Below, piece by piece: positions 7,149 through 14,964 of a DNA stretch of 64,000 nt (position 1 is its first letter; every line of letters starts with the position of its first letter). Under the pieces are notes generated by a model. The model searched no databases. It was given only the letters and a program-made list of their open reading frames with translations, and was not told the DNA's origin. This DNA is from UBA3951 sp050952125 (GTDB taxonomy: Bacteria; Bacillota; Sulfobacillia; Fermentithermobacillales; Fermentithermobacillaceae): positions 496,001-560,000 of the forward strand of contig JBMNKK010000004.1 of assembly GCA_050952125.1 (NCBI GenBank), read 5' to 3'. The position numbers and the translations under genes were made by a program.

Positions 7149-8825
7149 ATGTCCTACGTCGCCCTGTATCGCGTGTGGCGCCCTTCCAGGTGGGAGGATG
7201 TTGTCGATCAGAAATCCGTGATCCGCATACTTAAAAACGCGCTCACCTCAAACAAAGTCTCTCACGCCTATCTATTCTCCGGTCCACGCGGAACAGGAAA
7301 GACCACTGTCGCCCGCCTCTTGGCCAAAGCTGTGAATTGCCGGTCAAGATCGGGAGCCGAGCCGTGCAACGAATGCCCGTCCTGCAAATCGATACTTGAG
7401 GGCAGCTCGGTGGACGTGATTGAAATTGACGCGGCTTCGAACCGCGGGATCGATGAAATGCGCAGTCTGCGGGAAGCTGTCCGGTACGTGCCTGTTATGG
7501 GCGGGTACAAGGTCTACATAGTTGACGAAGTCCATATGCTTACCCAAGAAGCCTTCAATGCTCTCCTGAAGACCCTGGAGGAACCGCCCGAGCACGTCAT
7601 TTTCATTATGGCTACCACTGCGCCGCACAAGATACCGGTTACTATCACCTCCCGGTGTCAGAGGCTCGATTTCAGGAGACTTTCCGTGCCGGATATTGAA
7701 GCTCAAATGGAGAAGATCCTCCAAGCGCAATCCATTGACGGCAATCCTGTCTCTTGGGAGAGAGGCGCCCTCAGGCTCATTGCCAGAGCAGGGCAGGGCT
7801 CTATGCGAGACGCGCTGTCCATTCTGGACCTATGTCTGACGTACGGCGGAACGGCCGTCAGAGAAGAAGATGTCCGGGAAATACTAGGCGAGACTTCATC
7901 CGAAAGCATGCGGCGGCTTTTTAGAGCCATAGCGCAGAGAGACATCCAATCCATCCTAGACATCACTCGCGACGCTTCAGATAGAGGCAAGGATATGGGC
8001 GAACTCTGCCAAGAGATCGGGCAGTATTCCCGGGACATGATCCTTCTCCGTTCAGGTGCAAAAGCATCTGACATCGGCCGTCCGCAGGACGAAGTGGACA
8101 GTATGTTGTCCATAGCCCGGACCTTCCCTACGCCTCTCCTGATCGCCGTCCTGGACGCCGTATCAAAGGCGGCCGTCACGGTGAAAAACCAGGACGACCC
8201 GAGGCTTGTATTGGAGGTCAGCCTTCTGGGGTTGTTTATGGGAGAGGATGCTCTCCCAAAGGGCATATTCCCCGGAAATACACCCGCGCGAGCCGATGTC
8301 TCCCAGCCGAGTCAGCCCGCGCCTGAAAAGGACGAGCCTCGACCGGCTCTACCGGAGACGCGCCCGGCACAAGCTCCTTCCGGCGCGGCGCCGCCTGAGG
8401 CGCCCGCACTTATGGCAGACCCCGTGGATAGTCTTTCCGATGAGGAGCTGTCGGAGGCAGTTAAGGCTGCCTGGCCCCGCCTACTGGAGGCACTCTTCAA
8501 GAGCCGCAGGGTCAAGGTTCACGCCTATCTCGTTCAGGCTAGCCCGAGCAGGGTTGAGGGAGGCAAGACGCTTGTCTTGACTTATCCCAAAGGCTACGCG
8601 ACTCACATGGAGCAGATTATGGTGCCTGCCAACAAGAAGGTTGTCGAGGCGGCGCTCTTGAAGGTAACGGGCAAGCGCCTGTCTATAAGCGCGCAAGCGA
8701 GCGATCTCGGCGGCGCAGGCGGAAACGGCGGGGGAGGAGATGGTTCCGAGGCCGAGAAGGAATTGCATCCCCTGGTCAAAGCTGCAATAACTATAGTGGA
8801 CGGAAGGGTAGTATCCGAAAAGTAG
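7149..8825 (+). CDS. dnaX: DNA polymerase III subunit gamma/tau
   Basis: Clamp-loader ATPase of 558 residues. Walker A GPRGTGKT lies at residues 45-52. The zinc Cys are C64, C73, C76 and C79. Walker B VYIVDEVHML and the SRC motif (ITSRCQRLDF) follow. Domain III ends near residue 370. A Pro/Ala-rich linker (about 375-425) then leads to a tau-type C-terminal domain. It starts at ATG 7149, 38 bases after the SRP RNA end, and is followed by ebfC and recR, the conserved repair and replication trio. I looked for no programmed frameshift signal in detail. Confidence 0.96.
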   Translation: MSYVALYRVWRPSRWEDVVDQKSVIRILKNALTSNKVSHAYLFSGPRGTGKTTVARLLAKAVNCRSRSGAEPCNECPSCKSILEGSSVDVIEIDAASNRGIDEMRSLREAVRYVPVMGGYKVYIVDEVHMLTQEAFNALLKTLEEPPEHVIFIMATTAPHKIPVTITSRCQRLDFRRLSVPDIEAQMEKILQAQSIDGNPVSWERGALRLIARAGQGSMRDALSILDLCLTYGGTAVREEDVREILGETSSESMRRLFRAIAQRDIQSILDITRDASDRGKDMGELCQEIGQYSRDMILLRSGAKASDIGRPQDEVDSMLSIARTFPTPLLIAVLDAVSKAAVTVKNQDDPRLVLEVSLLGLFMGEDALPKGIFPGNTPARADVSQPSQPAPEKDEPRPALPETRPAQAPSGAAPPEAPALMADPVDSLSDEELSEAVKAAWPRLLEALFKSRRVKVHAYLVQASPSRVEGGKTLVLTYPKGYATHMEQIMVPANKKVVEAALLKVTGKRLSISAQASDLGGAGGNGGGGDGSEAEKELHPLVKAAITIVDGRVVSEK

Positions 8826-8844
8826 CCTCTAGGAGGAGAAGGAC

Positions 8845-9180
8845 ATGCCGAGATTTCCCGGTGCCGGCGGATTTGACATGCAGAAGCTAATGAAAGAAGC
8901 TCAGAAACTGCAGTCTGAGATGGCAAAAGCCCAGGAAGAGCTAGCTTCCAAGACTGTGGAGGGAACCTCCGGAGGCGGCATGGTCAAGGCGGTTGTGACG
9001 TGCGGCATGGAAGTCAAGTCCATCGAGATACAGAAAGAAGTAGTTGACCCGGACGACGTCGAGATGCTCCAGGATCTCGTTGTTGCCGCCGTGAACGCGG
9101 CCATATCGAAGGCCCGTGAAACTGCCGATCAAGAGATGGCTCGGGTCACCGGCACAGCGAACCTTCCCTTCAAGATGTAG
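8845..9180 (+). CDS. ebfC: YbaB/EbfC-family nucleoid-associated protein
   Basis: Small DNA-binding dimer of 111 residues. The family core is clear: an N-terminal basic helix with MQKLMKEAQKLQ, then a beta hairpin with GGGMVKAVV and a C-terminal helix rich in DLVVAAVNAA. It has a strong ribosome-binding site, AGGAGGAG, before ATG 8845 and stops two bases before recR, which implies translational coupling. Members bind DNA as tweezer-shaped dimers, and the gene lies between dnaX and recR in most bacteria. Confidence 0.95.
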   Translation: MPRFPGAGGFDMQKLMKEAQKLQSEMAKAQEELASKTVEGTSGGGMVKAVVTCGMEVKSIEIQKEVVDPDDVEMLQDLVVAAVNAAISKARETADQEMARVTGTANLPFKM

Positions 9181-9182
9181 CT

Positions 9183-9794
9183 ATGCCCCTACTGCCTGAG
9201 GCGATTTCTCAACTGGTCGAAGAACTCCGGAAGCTCCCCGGCATTGGGCCCAAGACAGCCCAACGTCTGGCCTTTCACCTTGTGGTTTCAGGAAGAGAAA
9301 CCATCAACAAACTCATCGGTTCTCTGGAGGAAGCCAGAGACAGGGTAGGATACTGCTCTGTGTGCGGTAACCTAACAGACACAGACCCCTGCGGAGTATG
9401 CGCCGATACACGCCGCGACCCATCGATTATCTGCGTTGTCGCTTACCCCAAAGACCTTATCGCCATAGAACGCGCGGGCGGCTACCGGGGCCTTTACCAC
9501 GTGCTCCACGGATATATCGAACCTCTGCGGGGCATAGGTCCCGAGGACATCCGGACCAAGGAACTCCTTGATAGGCTATCGGCGCCGGATAGCAAGGTCA
9601 AAGAGGTCATACTGGCCACCAACCCTGACGTAGATGGCGAAACTACGGCTTTGTACTTGGCCAAAGTATTAAGAGCTAAGGGTGTTAAGGTGACCAGGCT
9701 GGCTCGAGGTCTGCCCTTTGGAGCCGACCTTGACTATGCCGATGAGGTGACACTATCCAAGTCATTGGAAGCCAGGAGAGAGATCACGTCCTGA
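9183..9794 (+). CDS. recR: Recombination mediator RecR
   Basis: Protein of 203 residues that works with RecO/RecF to load RecA on gapped DNA. The N-terminal helix-hairpin-helix has LPGIGPKTAQRLA at residues 18-30. The four-Cys zinc site is C58, C61, C70 and C73. A Toprim domain follows, with VVAYPKDLIAIE and NPDVDGE. The C-terminal part has the Walker-like TRLARGLPFGADLDYAD. Full length and intact. ATG at 9183 starts two bases after ebfC. Confidence 0.96.
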   Translation: MPLLPEAISQLVEELRKLPGIGPKTAQRLAFHLVVSGRETINKLIGSLEEARDRVGYCSVCGNLTDTDPCGVCADTRRDPSIICVVAYPKDLIAIERAGGYRGLYHVLHGYIEPLRGIGPEDIRTKELLDRLSAPDSKVKEVILATNPDVDGETTALYLAKVLRAKGVKVTRLARGLPFGADLDYADEVTLSKSLEARREITS

Positions 9795-9906
9795 CCGAAT
9801 GAAAACCCCAGCCTCTGCATTAATTTCCCATTTGCTGTCTATACTTTGTTTGTAGCACTTGACGGCTGCTTTGAGTAAACATGTGATGTGGGGGCGAGGT
9901 TCCGGT

Positions 9907-10128
9907 ATGCTCTTCGGTAAGGCTCGCGCATCAAGCGGGTATGAAGACAGCGATAGAGATAAGTTTCTGTTTGCGCTGAATCAGGCGCAAAATGAGTACG
10001 AGGTTGCCCTTTCGTGTTTTAGAGAGGCCACCGACCCTGAGATCATTGATGAAGCCATCTACCTCATGCAAGCCGCAAGAAAGAAGTACTCATACTTCCT
10101 CAAGAAGGTCCGCAGTTATACGGCATAG
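9907..10128 (+). CDS. yaaL: YaaL-like small protein (DUF2508)
   Basis: About 73 charged residues with a helical pattern, including NQAQNEYEVALSCF and AARKKYSYFLKK. It matches the position and size of B. subtilis yaaL (74 residues), between recR and bofA. A longer frame begins with TTG at 9859, but ATG at 9907 follows GGGGGCGAGG (9889-9898) with good spacing. No function is established for the family. Confidence 0.75.
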   Translation: MLFGKARASSGYEDSDRDKFLFALNQAQNEYEVALSCFREATDPEIIDEAIYLMQAARKKYSYFLKKVRSYTA

Positions 10129-10180
10129 ACCAGTAATATCCCTCGGCTTTTCCTCATACGCATTTGCCGGAGGGATAAGC

Positions 10181-10441
10181 ATGGACCTAAATGTGGTGCT
10201 GGGTGCGGGCGTAGCGCTGATTGTCATCTACTACCTCTTGAAGGCACTATCAAGACCTCTGGCCGGGCTTGGCAAGGTTGCCCTTCGTTCCGCGGTGGCG
10301 TTCGCGGTCATCTGGGCAGTCAACGTGATAGGGCACTACTTTGGGTTCCATATGGGGCTGAACCTTCTGTCGGCGCTGACTGTGGGCGTGTTCGGCATTC
10401 CGGGAGCGGCGCTCCTACTGGCGGTTAAATACCTCATCTAG
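10181..10441 (+). CDS. bofA: BofA-like inhibitor of pro-sigma-K processing
   Basis: Membrane protein of 86 residues (B. subtilis BofA has 87). Three hydrophobic stretches are visible, with NVIGHYFGFHMGLN and a C-terminal GVFGIPGAALLLAVKYLI typical of BofA. In B. subtilis BofA sits in the outer forespore membrane with SpoIVFA and holds back the protease SpoIVFB until the late sporulation checkpoint. A much longer frame upstream to 9992 overlaps yaaL and is not credible. ATG 10181 has CGGAGGGA at 10168-10175. Its presence argues for a spore-forming lineage. Its stop overlaps the stop of the convergent M23 gene. Confidence 0.9.
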   Translation: MDLNVVLGAGVALIVIYYLLKALSRPLAGLGKVALRSAVAFAVIWAVNVIGHYFGFHMGLNLLSALTVGVFGIPGAALLLAVKYLI

Positions 10442-11640
10442 GGAAGATAATCACGCGGGTTGACGGTTCGCCCGCTTTTTCTTATCTCGAAGTGAACGTG
10501 GGGGCCAGTAGCGTCGCCGCTTTGCCCTACGTATCCTACGGTGTCTCCAGCTGCTACCCAATCTCCCTCCGACACTGCGAAACCCGACATATGGGCATAG
10601 CGCGTCTCAACTCCATCGCCGTGGTCAACGATCACCAGGCGTCCGTACCCGCCCAGCCAGCCTGCGAATTCAACTCTTCCGCTGGCCGAAGCGGCTATTG
10701 CTGTACCCGATGCGGCAGCGATGTCAAGGCCGTCATGGAATGAATTCACTCCGGAGATGGGGTGTACGCGCCAGCCGTAACTGCTGGTCAAAGACCCGCG
10801 TATCGGCCAGCTGAAAGAAGATGAGCGCGATACCAAAGGGAGAGGCCTCGCTGACGTGGATGCGCCCGGAAGGAGGAGGGTCATCCCCGGCGAAATCACG
10901 TCTCCGTCGCTAAGCTTATTCGCTTGAACGATATCGCTTACAGACACTCCATACCGCCTTGAAATGTCCCATAGGGTGTCGCCCTGGGAGACTTTCACGA
11001 CTACCCCACTGGCATTCTGCATAATAGACAGCTCTTTACCCACGGTTATTAGGTCCGGAGACGCGAGGTTGTTCAAGTACGATATAGAGGAAGGTGTAGT
11101 GTTGTATTTTGCGGCAATCGCCGAGAGAGTGTCACCCGGGCGAACGGTGTACTTGACCAGTCTAACTTCAGGGAGTGAGTAACCCGGCACCGTGCCGTCC
11201 GGCATCATCCGCGCCGTGGAAATGTCGGGCTTATCCGGGATTAGTACTTGAGCAGGCACAAGTTTGCCGAGGCTGGGACTTGCCAGAAACGTACCCGGAA
11301 CTCTAGCAGGAGGAGGGGTACGGTGAAGGCCGATAAGTATCCCCAGAGCCACGCAAGCCAAACACGCGATCCAAAGCTTAACCGGAGACGAGCGGACTTC
11401 CGTATTGCGGTGAGAACCTGTCCGGAGGGAAATCACGCTCACGCGTTTCGGCACTTCTGGATCCACCTGCCTCCGGAAGAATGTATTAGGATGAGCAGGT
11501 GAATTATACCGCTTGAGCATAGGAAATGCAATCGTCGCCCGCGCGGATTCTCCAGTATCCGTCCGGCCCTCAAGCCTGTCTAATTCCTTCCTGAGAGGCG
11601 AATTTGGTGTTGCCAAGACCTTCCCTCGCCATATAATCAT
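10438..11640 (-). CDS. LysM- and M23-domain cell-wall endopeptidase
   Basis: About 400 residues. A cytoplasmic N-terminal part is followed by one membrane anchor (VKLWIACLACVALGILIG). Two LysM peptidoglycan-binding repeats come next (YTVRPGDTLSAIAAKY and VKVSQGDTLWDISRRY). The C-terminal M23 domain keeps the zinc motifs HDGLD and HVHFE plus the upstream His of ARYAHM-type sequence, so it should be active. An ATG at 11664 has no ribosome-binding site; the ATG at 11640 has AGGTGG ten bases upstream. M23 enzymes cut peptide cross-links, and many with LysM act in division or sporulation. The gene is divergent from the SCIFF gene; its 3' end overlaps the bofA terminator. Confidence 0.9.
   Translation of the reverse strand: MIIWRGKVLATPNSPLRKELDRLEGRTDTGESARATIAFPMLKRYNSPAHPNTFFRRQVDPEVPKRVSVISLRTGSHRNTEVRSSPVKLWIACLACVALGILIGLHRTPPPARVPGTFLASPSLGKLVPAQVLIPDKPDISTARMMPDGTVPGYSLPEVRLVKYTVRPGDTLSAIAAKYNTTPSSISYLNNLASPDLITVGKELSIMQNASGVVVKVSQGDTLWDISRRYGVSVSDIVQANKLSDGDVISPGMTLLLPGASTSARPLPLVSRSSSFSWPIRGSLTSSYGWRVHPISGVNSFHDGLDIAAASGTAIAASASGRVEFAGWLGGYGRLVIVDHGDGVETRYAHMSGFAVSEGDWVAAGDTVGYVGQSGDATGPHVHFEIRKSGRTVNPRDYLP
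10455..10480 (+). terminator. Intrinsic terminator for the dnaX-bofA operon
   Basis: Stem GCGGG (10455-10459) and CCCGC (10471-10475) around an 11-base loop, then TTTTT at 10476-10480. It lies 14 bases after the bofA stop, inside the 3' coding end of the convergent M23 gene. Confidence 0.65.
11610..11637 (+). promoter_or_regulatory. Sigma-A promoter of the SCIFF operon
   Basis: TTGCCA at 11610-11615, 16-base spacer, and a perfect TATAAT at 11632-11637. The expected start near 11644 leaves about 60 nt of leader before scfA. The -10 box touches the start codon of the divergent M23 gene, so the two directions may interfere. Confidence 0.65.
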
Positions 11641-11671
11641 AACTGTACAACCACCTTTAGACATATTATGT

Positions 11672-11687
11672 AAACGCAGTGGCGTTT
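11672..11687 (+). promoter_or_regulatory. Small hairpin in the scfA leader
   Basis: AAACGC (11672-11677) and GCGTTT (11682-11687) around AGTG. It sits directly before the ribosome-binding site GAGAGGGG (11688-11695). It could be an operator or mRNA hairpin; no family is recognised. Confidence 0.35.
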
Positions 11688-11702
11688 GAGAGGGGAATTC
11701 GC

Positions 11703-11843
11703 ATGAAATCCAAACACATCGTGACCGTTGTAGTGCCAAACTGGAAGAAAGAACGTCCCGACTGCGAGTCATGCCAGTCCTCATGCCAGTCAGCCTGCAA
11801 GACCTCCTGCACGGTGTCCAACCAGCCGTGTCCCGAGAAGTGA
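11703..11843 (+). CDS. scfA: SCIFF ranthipeptide precursor
   Basis: Peptide of 46 residues with exactly six Cys, at positions 21, 24, 28, 32, 36 and 43. The C-terminal core, CQSACKTSCTV followed by SNQPC, is the hallmark of the SCIFF family (six cysteines in forty-five residues) found across clostridia. SCIFF peptides are ribosomally made and modified by a partner radical SAM enzyme that makes sulfur-to-carbon thioether links. In the studied homologue CteA the link joins Cys32 and Thr37; both residues are at the same positions here. The start ATG at 11703 has GAGAGGGG seven bases upstream. The stop overlaps the maturase GTG start (GTGA). Confidence 0.95.
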   Translation: MKSKHIVTVVVPNWKKERPDCESCQSSCQSACKTSCTVSNQPCPEK

Positions 11844-13276
11844 CGCGAGACCCGAACTCACCGGTACACGTCTTTTCGAGTAAGGGTTTGGACTTCGCCT
11901 ACGATGCCGCTTCGGGTTCGCTGCACGTTCTTGACGCCTTAGGCAGAGATTTGCTCCTTTGGGCCGCGGACAACCCCGGAGAGTGGAAGCACCCGACCGG
12001 TGTTTTGCCTTCACCTCCCGCCGGGCTAATTGAGTCTCTTCGAGGGAAGTACGGCGAAGCCGAAATCGCGGACGCCTGGAGCGAGTTCAGATCTTCAGTG
12101 GGATACACCCTCTTTTGTGCCGATGAAGCGCTTGAGACCCCTGAGCGTCCTGAAGATGTGCTGCAGGCAGTTGGGGCCGGCCTCAAATCCATGTGTATGG
12201 ACGTGGCTCACGACTGCAATCTTGGTTGTTGCTATTGCTTCGCATCTACGGGAGATTTCGGCGGGGTCCGGTGCGTGATGACGCCTGAGGTAGGCAGAGA
12301 GGCGGTAGACTTCCTCATCCGGAACTCCAGAAACCGCCGCTACCTTGATGTGGACTTCTTCGGCGGCGAGCCGCTATTGGCTTTCGACACGGTCGAGGCG
12401 GTGCTTCAGTATGCTCGCGAAGAAGGGGCAAGACGAGGGAAGGAGTTCCGTTTTACCCTGACCACTAACTGCACTCTTCTCGATTCCGCCAAGGCCCGGT
12501 TTCTCAATGACAACGATGTGAGCCTGATCTTAAGCTTGGACGGTCGGCCGGAGGTTCACGATCGCATGCGACCGTTCAGCACGGGCCGGCCCAGTCACGA
12601 AGTGGCGATGGAAAGGGCCGTAGCAGCGGCAAAGTCGAGGACGGCAAAAGGATACTGCATTGTTCGCGGCACCTACACTAAGTACAATTTGGATTTTGAT
12701 CAAGACATTAAGTATCTGTACGAGAACGGGTTCCGCCACATCTCACTGGAGCCGGCCGTGGGAGAGACTGCCGCCCCATGGGCCATAGGCGTTGAGGACC
12801 TTCCTGAAGTTAGAGAGGCCTACAGTAGGACTGTCGACTTCTGGGTTGACTGCGCTCGAAAAGGCGATCCGTTCGAGTTCTACCATTTTGAGCTGGGGTT
12901 GGACCGGGGCCTTTGCCGCGAGCGCAGGGTGACCGGCTGCGGAGCCGGGTACGAATATGTCGCCGTGACGCCCGAAGGCCACATCTATCCCTGCCACCAG
13001 CTGGTGGGTAAGTCTGAATACCTGATGGGAGATATCCGCACCGGGATACGGCGTGAAGACCTAATGCACAAGTTTTGCCGCTCCCGAGTTCCGCACAAGC
13101 CTGAATGCATCTCTTGTTGGGCCCGGTACCTCTGCGGAGGAGGCTGCCATGCCCGCGCAGTGGAGTCAACAAGCGATCTCCTAAAGCCGGATCCCCTATC
13201 ATGCGCCGTCATGAAGGTTCGCCTAGAGTGTGCTCTATCAGGTCAATTTCTGCTCCGAAAAGTACGAGAAAAGTAG
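11840..13276 (+). CDS. scfB: SCIFF radical SAM maturase with SPASM domain
   Basis: About 478 residues from GTG 11840. The N-terminal region (SPVHVFSSKGLDFAYD onwards) matches the leader-binding part of SCIFF maturases. The radical SAM cluster motif CX3CX2C is C126, C130 and C133 (CNLGCCYC). The C-terminal auxiliary-cluster Cys lie in GCGAGYEYVAVTPEGHIYPC, CISC, CGGGC and LSC, as in SPASM enzymes such as CteB. The frame extends upstream to 11771 inside scfA, but the GTGA overlap with the scfA stop is the natural coupled start. It is expected to install thioether bridges on ScfA in the cytoplasm. No dedicated exporter or protease is adjacent. Confidence 0.94.
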   Translation: MTRDPNSPVHVFSSKGLDFAYDAASGSLHVLDALGRDLLLWAADNPGEWKHPTGVLPSPPAGLIESLRGKYGEAEIADAWSEFRSSVGYTLFCADEALETPERPEDVLQAVGAGLKSMCMDVAHDCNLGCCYCFASTGDFGGVRCVMTPEVGREAVDFLIRNSRNRRYLDVDFFGGEPLLAFDTVEAVLQYAREEGARRGKEFRFTLTTNCTLLDSAKARFLNDNDVSLILSLDGRPEVHDRMRPFSTGRPSHEVAMERAVAAAKSRTAKGYCIVRGTYTKYNLDFDQDIKYLYENGFRHISLEPAVGETAAPWAIGVEDLPEVREAYSRTVDFWVDCARKGDPFEFYHFELGLDRGLCRERRVTGCGAGYEYVAVTPEGHIYPCHQLVGKSEYLMGDIRTGIRREDLMHKFCRSRVPHKPECISCWARYLCGGGCHARAVESTSDLLKPDPLSCAVMKVRLECALSGQFLLRKVREK

Positions 13277-13397
13277 AAGGAAATCGAAGTAAGTGGATCG
13301 AATATCATGATCTGGTTGTAACCCTCTTCACTTGGTAAGACTATGCAGAGTGTTTCCGATAGTTACTTTGATACTGCCATCGGGGTGCGGACAGGCA

Positions 13398-14843
13398 ATG
13401 GGCATAAAGATCGATAAAGCAAGAGAACGGCTGAACAAATCCTCTTATCGACTGCTTAGTTTGGGCCTTAAAGGGCCAAATGCGGGCAGGCGCCGTCCGA
13501 GAGTGAACTATGCCCTAAATATCTTCCTAATGTTGGTCCTCGTAACAGCCGTTACGGTTTCCGTGAAGGTAGCTAACGCTAAGACCGTCTATGCGGTGAA
13601 GGTAGACGGCTCGGTAATCGGCTACACCGAAGACGAAACGGTCCATCAGGACATCGTGGGCCGCCTGCTTGAGTCGGAAAGCTTCATCGTCGGTGCTGAG
13701 GTTGTATTGGATTGCGAAGTTACCTGCGAAAAGGTCGATAAGCCGCCGAAGGGTATCGTGTTGTCCACCGGAGATGAGCTTGCGGAGGCGATTGAAGACA
13801 GTGTCTCTTATCTTGCCAAGGGCTATGTGATCTCGGTAAACGGAGTAGACATTGTAGCTTTGTCTACCGAGGAAGAGGCTCGAGGCGTCATCTCAGACCT
13901 TCGCAGCAACTATATCGCGCAGATCTCAGATTCTAATCAGCGTATCGTTGAGGAAGTGCTGATTAAGGAAAATGTGGATGTGAATCCGAAGGAAGTACCT
14001 TCCGCCATGTTTCGGAACCGCGAGGAAGCGGTAGCCATCCTGACTCGCGGTACCGACAAAGTGATGAACTATGTGGTTAAGCGCGGCGACTCCCTATGGG
14101 CTATTGCAGAAGCCAACGACATGACCCTATCAGACATTCTGAAGGCTAATCCCACTGTCAATCCTGACTTCATTCAGATTGGCCAGAACCTGAGCTTGGT
14201 TGTTCCCGACCCTTACGTCACCTTGGCTTCTAGAGAGGTACTTACATACACGGTAGGGATTCCCTACGACGTCAGCGTGAGCTACGACGACAGCCTTTGG
14301 CCTTGGCAAGAGACCGTTATACAGGCAGGCAAGAGCGGTGCCAAGGAAGTAGTGCAGGAGATCACGAGAGAGAACGGCAAGGAAGTTTCAAGGGTGACTT
14401 TGAGCGAGAAAGTCATCTCTTACCCGGTTACGAAGAAGATATCCCGCGGCTCCAAACAGGTACCGCCAATGGGTTCTGATGATATGGTTTGGCCGACCCA
14501 GGGCTCAATCACATCGAATTTCGGGTGGCGCTGGGGTAGGATGCACGAAGGCCTCGACATTGGCGCGAGTACCGGTACTGAAATCCTCGCCGCAGACTCT
14601 GGCATGGTTAGTTTTGCCGGATGGAACGGCGGATACGGATATCTCGTCAAGATCGATCATGGCGGCGGCAAAGAGACTAGGTACGGCCACATGAGCAAGA
14701 TCGCGTGCAAGGTAGGGCAGACGGTCACCAAGGGCGACGTCATTGGGTACGTCGGGTCGACCGGGGTATCAACCGGCCCGCACCTGCACTTCGAGGTCCG
14801 TATCAATGGCGTGGCAAAGAACCCGCTTGACTACTACAAGTAG
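13398..14843 (+). CDS. LysM-G5-M23 cell-wall endopeptidase
   Basis: About 481 residues from ATG 13398. One membrane anchor lies near residues 40-58 (ALNIFLMLVLVTAVTVSV). A long extracytoplasmic region is followed by a LysM repeat (YVVKRGDSLWAIAEAN), a G5 domain (about residues 290-370, with TYTVGIPYDVSV and YPVTKKISRG) and an M23 metallopeptidase domain. The M23 motifs HEGLD, RYGHM and HLHFE are intact. The architecture matches clostridial cell-wall hydrolases that act outside the membrane, some in sporulation. A TTG-started extension to 13332 has no support. It follows scfB by about 120 bases on the same strand. Confidence 0.9.
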   Translation: MGIKIDKARERLNKSSYRLLSLGLKGPNAGRRRPRVNYALNIFLMLVLVTAVTVSVKVANAKTVYAVKVDGSVIGYTEDETVHQDIVGRLLESESFIVGAEVVLDCEVTCEKVDKPPKGIVLSTGDELAEAIEDSVSYLAKGYVISVNGVDIVALSTEEEARGVISDLRSNYIAQISDSNQRIVEEVLIKENVDVNPKEVPSAMFRNREEAVAILTRGTDKVMNYVVKRGDSLWAIAEANDMTLSDILKANPTVNPDFIQIGQNLSLVVPDPYVTLASREVLTYTVGIPYDVSVSYDDSLWPWQETVIQAGKSGAKEVVQEITRENGKEVSRVTLSEKVISYPVTKKISRGSKQVPPMGSDDMVWPTQGSITSNFGWRWGRMHEGLDIGASTGTEILAADSGMVSFAGWNGGYGYLVKIDHGGGKETRYGHMSKIACKVGQTVTKGDVIGYVGSTGVSTGPHLHFEVRINGVAKNPLDYYK

Positions 14844-14863
14844 CCAAATCCCGCGTATGGCAG

Positions 14864-14914
14864 TATCTTCTTGCCGCATGCTTGTCGAAATACGCAGGAA
14901 TGCGGAAGATGATA
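14864..14914 (+). repeat. Imperfect inverted repeat after the M23 gene
   Basis: TATCTTCTTGCCGCAT (14864-14879) can pair with ATGCGGAAGATGATA (14900-14914) with small mismatches, followed by TATTTTAG. It may be a weak terminator before murA. Confidence 0.35.
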
Positions 14915-14964
14915 CCGTATTTTAGGACTAGGTCTTTGATGATTGTTCTAGGGGATTGGCATTC

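Noticed and set aside
9992..10441. Long version of BofA with 149 residues
   Set aside because: The extra part overlaps yaaL in another frame and has no family match; ATG 10181 has a proper ribosome-binding site and gives the normal length.
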